A stretch of DNA of 64,000 bases from Alnus glutinosa (Eukaryota; Streptophyta; Magnoliopsida; Fagales; Betulaceae): NCBI RefSeq assembly GCF_958979055.1, contig NC_084899.1, forward strand, positions 3,223,001 through 3,287,000, read 5' to 3'. Position 1 is the stretch's first letter, and the number at the start of each line of letters is the position of its first letter. The translations under genes were made by a program, and so were the position numbers. Shown piece by piece: positions 21,985 through 34,389 of the stretch. The notes under the pieces were generated by a model, which ran no database searches, was not told the origin of the DNA, and saw only the letters and a program-made list of their open reading frames with translations.

Positions 21985-24900
21985 TCAAACAATGGATGCC
22001 AAAGTTGCATCATTGTTTTCTAATACCCTCTCGCTCTTTGAATTCTTGAACAGAGGAGAAGCATCGTACTCGGAAATATTCTTCTCTCCAAAAACAAGTG
22101 GCTGGCTGCGTCGGAGCAAAATTTTGAGAACCTCTTTCATGGAGGGTCTGGTAGAAGGCAGAGTACCTGTACAAATGATTCCAAGTTGGAAAACACGGTA
22201 CATTTCATCCAAGTAACAGAGCTCCTTGACCTCCTCGTCCAAGGCATCAACTATAGGCTTGCTTTCCTGAATCTGTCGCCATGCCCATTGGACAAGTGAT
22301 GTGTGTTCGTCACCATCACTAGCTTTTCTTCCAGTTGCCAGTTCCAAAAGGATGACCCCAAAGCTATAAACATCAATCTTCTCATTTAGTCGTATCGTGT
22401 GAGCATACTCTGCAGTTTAAGTTAATTACAATTAAGAAGCAACAAATTAAAACTCCTGCTGATGGAAAAAGGGAGACAATTACCAACATTAGTTATAATA
22501 AAAATGAAACTTGCAAAATTTTATGTCACACACCTGGGGCCATGTAGCCGAAAGAGCCAACCACAGCTGACATTGTACCAGATTCTCCCTGCTTGATCAT
22601 CATCTTGGCTAGACCGAAATCGGCGATTTTTGCATTAAACTCGGAATCTAATAGGATGTTGCTTGACTTAAGATCTCGATGAACAATGGGTGGTGAGCAG
22701 TCGTGGTGCATATAGGAGAGCCCCTGGGCAGCCCCAACTGCTATCTTCATCCTCTTAGGCCAATCCAAGACATCGTTATGGACTGAACCCGAGACAGTTG
22801 ATGCTGCACTCTTCCTATGCAGCCATAGATCCAAGCTGCGGTTTTCCAAATACTCGTAGACAAGAAGTTTTGAATTATCAGTGGAGATACAACAGAGCAA
22901 CTTCACTATGTTGGAATGTCGAATTAAACTCAGTATTTTGACTTCTGCAAGAAATTCTTTTTCAAGCTTCTGCTCTAGCTTTTTGCTATTCCAAATCTTC
23001 TTCACAGCAACAAAATCAGGTGAAGGATTAATAGCAACACGATATACCTTTCCCGATCCACCGCAACCAATCACATTATTTTCTGTCAGTCCTGACAAAA
23101 TGTCAGATTTTGTGAAATTCAACCTCTGGAATGAGGTGAGATTCCACGTGCTCAAATCCAATACATGCTTTCTCTTCCTATTAATTCTGATCACAAGCAA
23201 TGAAGCTACCAAACCAAGGAAAGCTGCTGGTAAAACTATAATCCAAGCGAGTAATTTGGATGAAATTTTGCTTGAATTTTGGGGTTTGGAATTGCATTTG
23301 GCAATGTTAAGTGACGGCCGATAAGCACAGAGATGAGGATTGTTTAAGAAGCTGCTGGCATATGCATCATTTTCGAGTTCACTTGGTATCCTCCCAGTCA
23401 AATGATTCGAGGAGAGATTGAGTGAATTGAGCTTCAGGAGGCCAAGTTCTCGAGGAATTTCACCAAATAGTTGGTTTTCTGAGAGGTCCAAAACAGTAAG
23501 TCCTGGTAACGAACCAAATGCCTCTGGAATTTCTCCTGAGATTGCATTTTGGCTAAGGTTTAGCATATCCAGCGATTTCCATGATAAAAAATCTGATGGA
23601 AGGGAGCCTGAGAGTCGATTCTGATCAAGAAAAAGAGTTATTAAAAGAGGAAGAGCTGTTAGTTCTTGAGGAATTGTACCATTTAAGAGGTTATTGCTAG
23701 CCTCGAAATGCACCAAATTCTTCCAGGAAGACACTCCCGCCGGAATTTTACCTGAAAACTTGTTGTGACTGATCTCTAATCGAGAAAGATTCCATGACAC
23801 TCTCTCAGGAAGCTCACCTGTAAATGAATTGTTGTTTAACATCAAGACGCTTAAATTGAATAATGTCCATAGGCCACTAGGAACATTCCCAGAAAACCTA
23901 TTATTATGAACATTAACAATTATCAAATTGTTGCAATTTTCAAGCGACTGGGGCAGTTCACCACTGAGGTCGTTGTTGAAAGCTACCACTCCTACCAACC
24001 TTCTATTCTCACCCAAATGTTGTGGCAGCTGGCCAGTAAGTCTATTGGACGACACCTGAAACTCTTTAAGCATAGAATACCGCCCAAAGTCCGGAGATAA
24101 AGTACCTGATAAATTGTTGTCAAACAGTCTAAGAATTATCAGCCCCGGAAGACGACTTATGCTATCTGGAATTTTTCCAGATAATTGATTGAGAAACAAA
24201 CTCAGACCCGACAATTTGGTGAGTCTTCCGAAATCATCGGGTATTGTTCCGGTTAAGTTATTCTCGGAGAGATCAACAACGTCTATATTTAAAGCCTCAA
24301 CCACCCGAGGAATCTCCCCGGACAATTTGTTTTTGTAAAGGAACACTTTACTCAAATTCTTCGGCATAAACAAACTGCTCGGGATTTTCCCGCTTAGATT
24401 GTTCCTCGACAAATCCAAATGCTCCAGTGCCGCCATTTCTCCAATCGTGTCTGGAATTTCTCCTACCAAATTGGAGCCTGCCACCCAAAGATACTTCAGT
24501 TTCTTCAGCCTTGTGAACTCCGAAGGCAACGTTGTTGTGATTCTCGTCATCCAGGCCAATTCTAGTCGTTCGAGATTGGACAATTTGCCAATTTCTGGCG
24601 GGAAAGAACCGTTAAATGGAACCTGGAAGAGCTGAAGTGTTCTCAACTCTGTTAATTGCCCGATGGATGCTGGGATGTTTCCGGAGAAGCTGTTGGCTCC
24701 AAGGTTGAGCAGGCGAAGCTGAGCCATGAGGTGAATGTCATCAGGGACCGTGCCGGCGAAGTAGTTCTGCGAGAGGTCGAGGTATTGGAGATTGGAGCAC
24801 TTGTAGAGAGCTCGTGGGAACTCATTAGAGGTCATATAGTTGTCTGAAAGGTCGAGGGTTGTGAGGTTCTTGAGGTCACAGATGAAGGGTGGGACTGTTC

Positions 24901-25162
24901 CGTTGATACTCATGTTTTGGAGGGATAGTCCAGTGACTGATGAGCCATCAGTACTGCAGGCGATCTCTGGCCAGATACAGTGGGAGGAGTTTGATGAGTT
25001 CCAATGGTTGAGGGACGGGGGGTTTTGCCAGTGTTGCTTTAGCTTCAGTAGAACTGCCTGCTCTTGATCATGGAGCTGATCAGAGGTTGCATGGCTGGAG
25101 AGGAGAAGGAAGAGGCTTGTGTAGAAAGAGAGCTTGATACATTTTTTGGTTGTTTTCGTCAT
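21985..25162 (-). CDS. LRR receptor-like protein kinase (subfamily XI, HSL1/RLK5-like)
   Basis: Two exons: 25162-22534 and 22409-21985. A 124-bp GT-AG intron (phase 1) splits the Glu codon of the APE motif in kinase subdomain VIII. The joined frame encodes 1017 aa. In order: signal peptide (about 1-28, with SLFLLLSSHA), LRR N-terminal cap, about twenty plant LRRs with LxGxIP repeats (about 80-610), transmembrane helix (about 638-660, WIIVLPAAFLGLVASLLVI), and a kinase with GCGGSGKV, VAVKK (Lys near 719), HRDLKSSN (near 827) and DFGLA (near 847). Key catalytic residues are present, and the HRD arginine marks an RD kinase. Such proteins sit in the plasma membrane and sense peptide ligands in development or immunity; the ligand here is unknown. 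It is the only intact member of a duplicated cluster. Confidence 0.93.
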
Positions 25163-25235
25163 TTGGGGGTTGAGTTCGTTACTTCTTGTTTGAACTCTGG
25201 TTTCAATGATGCGCTAAAAACGCGTGAAAGTGAAA

Positions 25236-25246
25236 CCATATAAAGA
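25236..25246 (-). promoter_or_regulatory. Candidate TATA box of the receptor kinase
   Basis: On the minus strand this reads ctttatatgg, about 75-80 bp before the ATG at 25162, a usual plant spacing. A W-box-like TTGACC is at 25313-25318, which would fit WRKY control but is a common short motif. Confidence 0.45.
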
Positions 25247-25994
25247 CGTTAGACTTCGAAAATTCTACGAGGGTCACTTTGGCAATTCTTTCCAGGGAAT
25301 TAAGCAGAGACGTTGACCATAAGTTTATTACTTTTGAAGTCTTGCTGATCGAGCTCAAAAACAAAATAAATAAATAAATAACTATTGTCTCGTACGGAAT
25401 TAAAGATGAGCATTATAGACGTTCTTTAACCATTCCGGCTTTCACTCATTCGATCACTAACAATCCTGGAATGGAATCGCAGTTCCTGAATTTTTGGAAT
25501 ATATTATAACTAGTTTGAGAATGAGAAGGCCGGATCCTCGTTTTCCCCGAAAAGATGAGCAGTGTAGTTCCGTCTTGTTGTGAAAAAATGGTGAATGTTT
25601 CCAGTCACTTGAAAATAATAGAGAGCGGCCAAAATCACGAATCGATATAATGTTTACAACAGGACCATCACTGTACCTCGCAATGTCAGCTCTCCCGTGA
25701 GCGCAGCAGGGGAGGAGCTCTTTCACTCCCTATGTGCAGATTCTCCAGGTCCCGAAGAGAGGGTTTTCCTCCTCTCATTGAGTTCAAATAGGGAAAATGG
25801 GAAGAGCTCTGTCTCCACTCTCCCCCTTCTACTTGCGCGCGTTTCTTCTTCATCCTCTTCTTTTTTTTTCTCCCATTTTAGAGCTACTATACATTCACAT
25901 TCGTCCCTTCTTTCAAAAATCATTCTTTCATCAAAATCTAATAATGATTTATCATAAATCAAATTATAATTTTAAAAGTCACATTATTTTAAAA
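25247..25994. other. Upstream region of the receptor kinase, no gene
   Basis: Unique sequence between the kinase promoter and duplicated block C. Open frames on both strands (25457-25962) overlap each other and show no domain. Confidence 0.5.
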
Positions 25995-27019
25995 AAAAAA
26001 CATAAGTATGACATCTAAAATTACTCGCGATAGAGTCAGGTTAAACATTTACCTAAGGAAAAACTAAAGTTGTCTCTTGAACTTATACCTTAATTGCAAC
26101 CGCCTCACTATTTTAACTATTCACTATTCCATTTAAATAATACTTTTTTAGATTTCTTTTTTTTTTTCTCATGTTTGTCTTTTCCTAACGATCATATTTT
26201 TTAATATTTGTCTTATTCTAACGTCATATTTTTAAAATTGTTTTTTCTTAATGATCATATATTTATGAATATTTATCTTATCCTAACAGCAATATTTTTG
26301 AAAATTTGATTTTCCTAACCGGGTTGTGCTAAGACTAATTTGTGTGTGAGAGAGAGAGAGAAAAAAAAATGACAAATTTTATAGTTTTTAATGCTTTAAG
26401 AACTGAATAGTACTCACCAGTTCACTACCAAACATTTTTTGTTAAAAAATTCTATGTTAACCAGACATTTATATGTAAATTTTTGCTATTAAAAATGCTC
26501 TTACCTACCGTAACGTGAAAAATGGGAAAGATAGCATTGAACATTCAAGGAAAGAGACATATTCCTTGTCTGTTTTTTTCAAAGAGAAAATGGAATAGAA
26601 AAGGACGCCTTTGTGGAAAGATGTGGAAGTCCGACAACAACTAGTGGAAGTTTTTCGACGCAATTTAAATGGTGGGACCTTCCCTTTCCAGACAATTCCC
26701 ACAACGAGAATCATCTTTTCCTTCCCAACAATTTCCACCACGAATCGGTATATCTCAATTATCAAGTCATTAATTTTTCTCACCCCTATTCAAAGTCCAC
26801 GCAAAGACTAATCGCTCTTAGTGACGGGTGACGACGGCACTCCACTGACGCAAACTTGTTTTTTTTTTTTTTTTTCAAGTTATCTCTCACAACTTTTCCA
26901 AAGTGCAATTATTGGTGCTAGAAAAAGCCCTCCATCCATTTAGAAGTCAGTCAAGCATTCAATCATTTTCATCATTCGGGTTAAACACGGCATGACGAAA
27001 ATGATTAGTCGGTCGATTC

Positions 27020-27975
27020 ATACTTCGTTTATTTTAACGTAAAATAATTTTTAAAAAATAATTTTGATATTTTACGGTATTTGATAGAGACGAAAATAAT
27101 GGTCAACAAAAATCATTTTCAGTTTAACCGTAAAAACTTCTTTAATTTTATACACGTTTGATATCCGATTGCCAAAATTCGGCCATGGTCGATTGTCGAA
27201 ATCCAAGCGGCGCCGGAATCTGGCAATATCCAGCATCCGGAATACTGCCAGCACCAAAATTCGGCCATGGTCGGTCATCGGAATCTAGCGCTACACCCCT
27301 TCACATCTTCTTCTTCTTCAAGATTTCCTGCGTGCTTCGTCTGCTCCATGGCCACGCCCACACCCACGTGAAAGGTACTTTCTCTCGATCTCTTCTTTTC
27401 TTCTTTCCTTCTTCTCTTCTTCTAATCCACTTATTTTTATTCGTACTTGGTTATTGTTTGGTTCCTGAAAAATTTGTGAAAAAGAAAAAAAGAAAGTGAA
27501 AAAGAAAATGTGGAAGAAATACCCGCGGGGATCCCCGCATACCCGTAAATCCTCACCCCATGCATCCTCTCCCCACCCCTAACCGCCTTGCACAGTTGCA
27601 AGGCGTTTTTGGCAGGGCCAAAAAAAGGTCATCCCTGCCCCCGCCCCATGCTCAGCCCTACTGGCCGGGATCCAACCGGATCTAGCCAAAATGGAAGGGA
27701 TACAACCGAATCTGGACGGATCCGGCCACTGATCCGGTCGGATCTGACCGAAGTCCGGCCATTTTGGCTGGATCTGGCCAAACATGCTCGTCGGAATCTC
27801 GCAACGGCGACCGGACATTGCCAGATTCCAGCGGCAGTTGCATTTTCGCCTTTCGTAATTTTTTCGTGAGGCAAACCGCCAAAAAATATTTTCGAGAAAA
27901 TCATTTTTTCTAAAATTGATTTCGTCGAAAATATTTTACGACGGATACCATTTTACGTCGAAATAAACGGAGCAT
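27020..27975. mobile_element. Long-TIR element (MULE-like), copy C
   Basis: Same termini as 2620-3960. It has lost the internal segment corresponding to about 2884-3230, which includes the poly(A) and poly(C) runs; the join is at cggaatctagcgc near 27283. Confidence 0.55.
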
Positions 27976-28734
27976 CAGTCTCACCACAAGGAGCCTATCA
28001 GTAAAATGTGAGATTATGTCTAAAAATTACCGGAGGACCAAACAACGGCTACATTCATTCCATCGAATCTGCAAAGTGTTTCTTCATTCTCACCAAACTG
28101 AAGCAACACAAGCAAAACCAAACATCCAAAGACCATAGGTATGTGATTATCAGCTATGAAAAAGAAAAAGCATCCAAAGATGTGAACCTGTAGTGGGAGA
28201 GAAGAAAGGCAGCCATGGAGGAGGACTTGACTTGACTTGACTTGACCTGACCTGACCTAGTGTCACTTCAAGTTGGAACCCATCTACACGTCAGGTAGAA
28301 TCTTAAACTACACTTCGAGTGAGCTCAACCAACCCTAAGAAAGTGCAGAATAGGGTAGAAGACGATGGGAGATGGCGTTTCCTTCCCCCCACCCAGATGA
28401 GGAAAAAAAAAATATGAGTATAGCATCATAAGGCCTTTGTGCTTTCTATTTTTTCCTTCGGCATTCAAGAGAATGCGACAATCTGCTTCTGTCATTTCCT
28501 TCGGGCATATTGAACTAACAACAAGAAACAGTTATCACCCTTCATTTAAATTGACATCATTGAGAACATAGAGTATCGTTTGGCTAGATAAAAGATGTTG
28601 TACTTATGAAAGTGTAGGAGAGTTATCTTTATTAAAAGCACTTTTAACTAATCTGCCTACCTATTCCTTATCTATTTTTTCCCCTTCCAATTGGTGACTC
28701 AGGTGTATATTCCGATAGTTGAAGGAACGTTGGG

Positions 28735-29990
28735 GGTTTAGAATTTACTTGTTCAACCGAGCTCTTGAGGAAGTGGTTGTGACACTACGTTCATAAGAGA
28801 GCGGCCTTATGGAGGTTGATTGTAGATTCTAAATATGGCAGTTCTTAGCATAGGTAGCGTTCTAATGAAGTTCATGGGTCGCATGAGATGGGGCTCTAGA
28901 AAAATATTATGAGGGGTTGGGAGAGTTGTCTAGCCACACTAGATTTGAGATGGGGCATGGCTCCAAAATCCGTTTCTAACATGATGTTTTGGTGTGGGGC
29001 TCAAACTATCAAGACATCTCTTCCAGTCTTGTTTAGCATTGCCCGTTTTAAGGAGGCTATTGTGGTAGACCAATTGAAACTTTCTAGTGCCTTCTCAGAG
29101 CGGCTCGTGATTGAGAGATGGATCACTTTACCTCATTCTTCAAATTGTTGTATTCTATTAGAGTGAGACAAGGCGTAGAGGACAGACTTTCTTGGATTCC
29201 TTCCAAGAGAGGGTCGTTAGATTTTTTTTTTTTTTTATAAGTAATTGCAATTTATAAAAATAAGCGCAGAGGGGCGCAACCCTTATACACGGGAAGTATA
29301 CAAGAGAATCCCTAAATGGGACGAACAGAGAAAAATTTTAAAAAGTCTATATAAGTAAAAACATTCAAGCTATAATGGAGGTCGTCTGATGTTAAATCTA
29401 ACTATAAGGTTCTTGTTCCCTATGCTAACATTCATTTTCTTTGGACAAATATTTGGCGGAATAGGGCTTCCTTGAAAGTAGCTTTCTTCGATTGGTTGGC
29501 TGCCTTAGGGAAGATCCTCACTATGAACAACCTAAGGAAATGACATATCATTGTGATTGAGTGATGTTCCATATGTAAGAAGAACAAGGAGTCGGTAGAC
29601 CATCTTCTACTCCATTGTAAGATCGCATGTGCTCTTTGGAATATTATTTTCAGCAATGTATGGTTGGTTTGGGTTATGCTTAGAAGGGTGGTTGATCTCT
29701 TTGCTTGCTGCACAGCACTGGGGTAGGTTTCAACTTGATGCAGTTTGAAAGATGATTTCGCCTTGCCTAATGTGGTTTTTATGGAGAAAAAGAAACAACC
29801 ATAGCTTTGAGGACCATGAGAGGACCTTAAAACTCTTTCTTTGGGACGCTGCCTCATATTGTAGTATTTCGAACTTCCATGCTTTCTTAGATCTTTTCTC
29901 CGCTATTAGATAGGCTTCTATCTTGTGTACTTGGATTGTGCATTTGCGCTGCCAATGAATTTGTGATTACATATAAAAATAAAAAAATAA
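28735..29990 (+). mobile_element. LINE ORF2 3' fragment, copy C
   Basis: Duplicate of 4700-5979, with the same zinc-binding-domain region and A-rich tail. It also holds the same nested minus-strand LINE end (29223-29379, between ggtcgttagat and ggtcgtctgat). It is broken by stops and frameshifts. Confidence 0.8.
29223..29379 (-). mobile_element. Nested LINE 3' end, copy C
   Basis: Equivalent of 5203-5359. Poly(T) is followed by the family 3' end. It is inherited from before the A/C duplication. Confidence 0.75.
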
Positions 29991-30546
29991 AAGAACAAAC
30001 TTATAAAGACAGTGAATCACATATCGCGCCATTAATGCTGGGACAAGTAAAAGGGATCTAAAAAGGTGTCTCAAGATATCTGATAGGATTGTTGAATGTC
30101 TCAAATTCCGCAAGGGAATGTGTAAGGGTTATTTTTCCTTTTTGTTTTAAAATCCTGATATTACATGCTAGGTTGCAATAAAAGCAAAAGGCAACCAATT
30201 TTAGAGGAATTTTCCTATAAAATAATTTACAACAGAGTAATTCATGTATTGTTCCAAAACTAGCGACAGACATGAGCATCACACCTGCTTAACAAGCAAT
30301 ATATTCTTTTAGATTCACCTCACACCTCAAATCTTTTAGTTGGGTAAGAGTTACTGTAATGAAGAACAAACCTAAGCATCATACCTAGGGTTTCTCGGTA
30401 TCACAACTTGAATATAGTTGCATCACATAATCCACAAAAATAATAGTTGCTGGAATTTTCATACTCATCTTCTATATTCAATAATCATAAAAAATAAAAA
30501 AAAATAAAAAAACAAAAAAAAACCATTACATCCATATCTATAGATG

Positions 30547-30562
30547 TTTTTTTTGATAGGGT
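30547..30562 (-). mobile_element. 16-nt LINE-like insertion with 18-bp target duplication
   Basis: The insert ttttttttgatagggt lies between two perfect copies of catccatatctatagatg (30529-30546 and 30563-30580). Copy A has only one copy of the target and no insert (about 6489-6506). Inverted, the insert ends ctatcaaaaaaaa, close to the cttatcaaaa end of local LINEs. It fits an extremely truncated target-primed reverse-transcription event. Confidence 0.75.
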
Positions 30563-31843
30563 CATCCATATCTATAGATGTCTAATGCCTAATCTCCAAT
30601 ACACTTCAGACTCCTTGAGCTTTAACTACTAAAGTCCAAAATAAATAGCTAGTGAAACCCATGAATAAAACACAATACCAATAATAAGCCAAACTACAAA
30701 ATCAAATCAAAATAAACTTACACTAAATCATACAAGCTCCCATGTAGACTCCACATCATCTAACATGTGCCAAAGTTTAGGCCTTGGAAGCATCTTTTCC
30801 ACACTTTCTATAAACTTTGTAAGAGTTTTGCCACTTCTCAACATCATACAATACACCCTAAACATGATGCAACATAGCAGAACTTGAGAGTTACGCAAAA
30901 GACTAAGGCTAGGAAACATTTAATCTTAGCCAATTTGGAGTTGGCCACAGTAGACTCCACACTATTCATGAATCATATCACAACATTGAACCTAAGAGAG
31001 GTGTATTGGGCATACAGTGGAAGTGATAATACCTTTCTCAGTATATCATTCAAGAGTAACTCAACCGACTAACTAGGCAAAATATCCAACATTCTGACAC
31101 ATCCAACCAAAAACAGTCAATTGGGGCATTAGCCAATTCGGAGTTGGTAAGGAATTTCAGAAACCAACAGTGGTCGGATCAGCCGTCAGTTATGGGTGGT
31201 GGAAAACCGACATGACAATTACTTACCCAACCAACCGATATAGGGTTATGTAAATGTCATTTTCTTTAGGGTTTGCTAATTGCTAAAGCCACCTACTAAT
31301 CTGCTTCTTGCCACAAACAGGGTCCATCCCATTGCCATCCAATTGGACGACCATGCGATCGCTACCCTCCCTTCCCCTGAGCATGATAATGATGGTGACT
31401 CCCCCTGCAATCCTGTGCCAACTATCACCATTAGTGGCACTTGCATTTGCAAAATGGAGTCCTTGTCACCCTTCACCTAGTGGCCACTTCATTCCCAAGC
31501 TCGTCGAAGATGGTGCTCTCTACATGACGTAGCAGAAGCAAAACGGAAGGAAAGAAGACCACATTTTCTTTCTTGAATACCTTGAAATCAGAAAGAAGAA
31601 GAGAGAAGAACAATGAAACCCAATTTTATGTTATTGAAGATTAATCCAAAGACTGTGTCAGAACATAACATATTTAATCCTCTCCAACCCTAATGCTAAA
31701 TTTAAACACAACTGCCACTTTAAATAAGGGTGCATGTTTGAAACCCATTTAAACACCACTTTGAACAAAACTCTTAGTTTGACTTGCATTCAAACGCATT
31801 TGGAACGAAATTTATCTGAATTCCATTAAAAAGAAACTTTATG

Positions 31844-32846
31844 GGAATTTTGATATGTTTGTTAATATTTTTGTTTTGAAATAAGGAAAAACCCTTAGGT
31901 CCCTCTCAGAAAAAAACCGTGTCCCTCCCTCCCTCCTTCCTCTTCTGGTCCCTTCCTCCCAGTGCTTTTCTTCTTCTTTTTTAGTCTTTTAGCTTGGGGT
32001 TTCTCTTCTTCTTGGGTGTAGATCTATGATGGTTGGGCTTTTCCTGGTGCTCTCGCGTCCCGCAAGAGGATTCGCCGGCATGTTCCGGTCTTAAACGTTG
32101 TTTTGTGGATGGCCGCCGCGCCGTTGTGCATGGTTGATGGGTTCTTTTGCTTCTTGGGTAGTAGATCTGCAGTGCTTGGGTCCTCATCCACATGCACGTG
32201 CTTCACCAGAGGGTTCTCCGTCGTGGTACGGCTTTTCCCCGCCACCGTAGCAGCTGTGGGGGACTGCCACGAACCGGTGCCGGTGTGCGTGGCTGTGGGT
32301 GTTTTCTGAAGCTAGGGTGTTAGATCTACGGAGTTTGGGTCTTCTTCACCGCGCACACGCATCTCCGGCGGCTTCACCGGAGCATTCTGCGATTTTCAAG
32401 GGTTTTCCAACGGGTTTCACATTGGCGCCGACGCACATGGTGCCACGCGCCACCATCTCTGCGGTTTCTTTTTTTTTTTTCCACCTGCATTTATGGGTTT
32501 TCTATTGTATTTTGGGCCTGTTTTTCGGCTGCTGTTGGCTCAGGTTTGGGTGTCTCTCTTAGGTTTTGGGGAGGGTTTGTTCGTGTTAGTTGGGGGCTTT
32601 TTTTTGTTTTTTTGGGGGCTTTTACTATAGTTGGGTTTTGGGTTTCATCATGGTTTTGTTGTTGTTTGGGTGTTTTTTGGGGGCTTTTATTGTTTTGGGT
32701 TTTAGGGTTCATGAGGGTTTTGGGTGTTGTTGGGTGTTTAGATTTTAGAGGATCTTGTTGGGTTGTTTCTTTGTATACTCCTTGTGTACCTAAGGGCGCC
32801 TTACACTTTTTTAATGAAATTTCTATTACTTATCAAAAAAACAAAA
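31844..32846 (+). mobile_element. Non-autonomous LINE derivative, 1 kb, copy-C specific
   Basis: Flanked by aaactttatg at 31834-31843 and 32847-32856; copy A has the single empty site (about 7769). The 3' end (tatactccttgtgtacc, gcgccttacac, attacttatcaaaa) is that of the local LINE family. The body is pyrimidine- then GT-rich, with no reverse transcriptase. Overlapping frames such as 32546-32881 are low-complexity and are not called. Confidence 0.75.
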
Positions 32847-33129
32847 AAACTTTATGTATGAACTCAGAACTGTTTGGATGAACTTTGTCCAAGCCCATCA
32901 AGTTTTGTTCAAATGCTACCCTGGGTGTTTATTTTCAAGTCACACCATACAGTTTTGTGAGACTTGTTCTTCGCCATTGGGTATGATATTAGTTGTTACT
33001 TTGGTCTTAATCTCTAGGTTACTCCTATTGCTGTTATAAATTAATTGAAAACAGCCATTTTTAGGAAGAAAAAAAATCCACTTTTTTTTTGTTTTAATTC
33101 GAATGATAAGAAAGAGAGATACACAGGAT

Positions 33130-34135
33130 CACCCTTTAGCAGGTCAAAAAAAAACAATATGCTGTGGCAGCATGAAACCAGCATGAGCCCATACAAACAA
33201 GAGGAAGAAGCCCACTTTGCAAGAAGGTTAGCGTGCTGATTGGCTTTCTGGGGACATGGAGAATCAACCAGCCTGGGTTACTTGTAAGAATGGCATGAGC
33301 ATCAGAAATAACTGAGCATATCCCCAAGGAGGGAGGGAAGGATCCTGGAGAGCCTAGAACACTATAAGTGAGTCCCCCTCCACTGAGATGTGGAGTGATA
33401 GCGCAAATGGACTAATGCTTTTCCCTGGGTCATTACAAATGGCATCAGAGTCAGGTTGTAACACCAGGCCATATGGTACTAGAGCACCGTATGACGTTGC
33501 CCTGACAAGGACATCCGGGATTTAAAGGGGGGAGTTTGTAATACCCCTGTCCCACATTGAAAAAATGAGGAGTAGCCCACATAGAGTATGTGATTTATAA
33601 AGATAAATATGAGTTATAAGTCCCATATTACCTAGTTACTAGGTGAAATTGAATTTTATAGTGAATTCTAAGAAAGCTGCAAACTGACTAGTCCTTTTTG
33701 GGTGATAGTGCAGATGTGGTTAACATTTTTTCCTGAGTCGTTACAAATAAGGTCAGCTACCATTTGAAGGTTGAAACAAGGGAGGATGACTTGATTGGAA
33801 TAGACTGAAAATTTGAGATAGAAGGAAGCCAGGGGACTTCCCAGATTTTGACCGACCGCCCATTATGCACCCTGAAACAAAGGTCTTTCTGAATAAGTCT
33901 CCAAGTACTAAGGAGCCCTTTTCCAAAACCATGAAGCCAGGAGTGGATTGAGGCTTGGAGGAAAGAAGAATTTTGAAAATACTTTACTCGAATGCCTTAA
34001 ACCAATAATTTATCTTTTTCGGAACATAAGGCCCATCCCATTTTTGCGTAAAGGGCCTAGTTTAGATCTGCAATTCTCTGAAGCCCAAACCTCCTCTAGA
34101 TTTTAGGAAGCAAATTGTCTTCCAGGCAATAGGGG
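33130..34135 (-). mobile_element. LINE ORF2 remnant (RT tail and RNase H-like domain)
   Basis: On the minus strand, 34130-33760 translates with stops into sequence typical of the region after the plant LINE reverse transcriptase (LCFRVHNGRSVKIWEVPWLP). 33390-33130 gives an RNase H-like tail (DAHAILTSNPGWLILHVPRK). The zinc-binding part between them is missing and a TRIM-like element occupies its place (33392-33745). Confidence 0.6.
33392..33745 (+). mobile_element. TRIM-like miniature LTR element, 5' LTR truncated
   Basis: A 3' LTR of 209 bp (33537-33745) begins tgtaatacccc, ends gtcgttaca, and is preceded by a purine tract aaaggggggag. The last 46 bp of a matching 5' LTR end ggtcattaca at 33437. 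It is followed by tggcatcagagtcagg (33440-33455), a variant initiator tRNA-Met primer site. Only about 99 bp separate the LTRs and nothing is encoded, as in TRIM elements. Confidence 0.6.
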
Positions 34136-34389
34136 TAAAATTCTTCTGGGGTTCCTATTTGATAGTTAATACTGATGAAAGATATCATAGAACTTAATCC
34201 TTGTACACAAGGAAAAAAATGCCTTTTCTTTTTTTTTTTTTTGGGGGGGGGGGGGCCAATCAGCCAACAACCATTGGTCGAACCAGTTCAAAGACCTCGA
34301 TTTAGTTGGTTGATTTGGGGATGATTTCTGGTGGCCAATACCTGTCAGCTTAACTTTCACAAACCCAAAGGGACAGGTGCCTATCCCTA
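34136..34389. other. Intergenic, no gene
   Basis: Unique sequence with a poly(T)-poly(G) junction (34230-34254). Nothing else is supported. Confidence 0.5.

Larger units (their letters stand above)
25995..33018. repeat. Segmental duplication, copy C
   Basis: Direct copy of 1-7940. Relative to A it lacks the part equal to 107-567, the TIR element, and about 350 bp inside the long-TIR element. It gained a 16-nt insertion (30547-30562) and a 1003-bp retroelement (31844-32846). Similarity ends at 33018, matching 7940. Confidence 0.9.
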
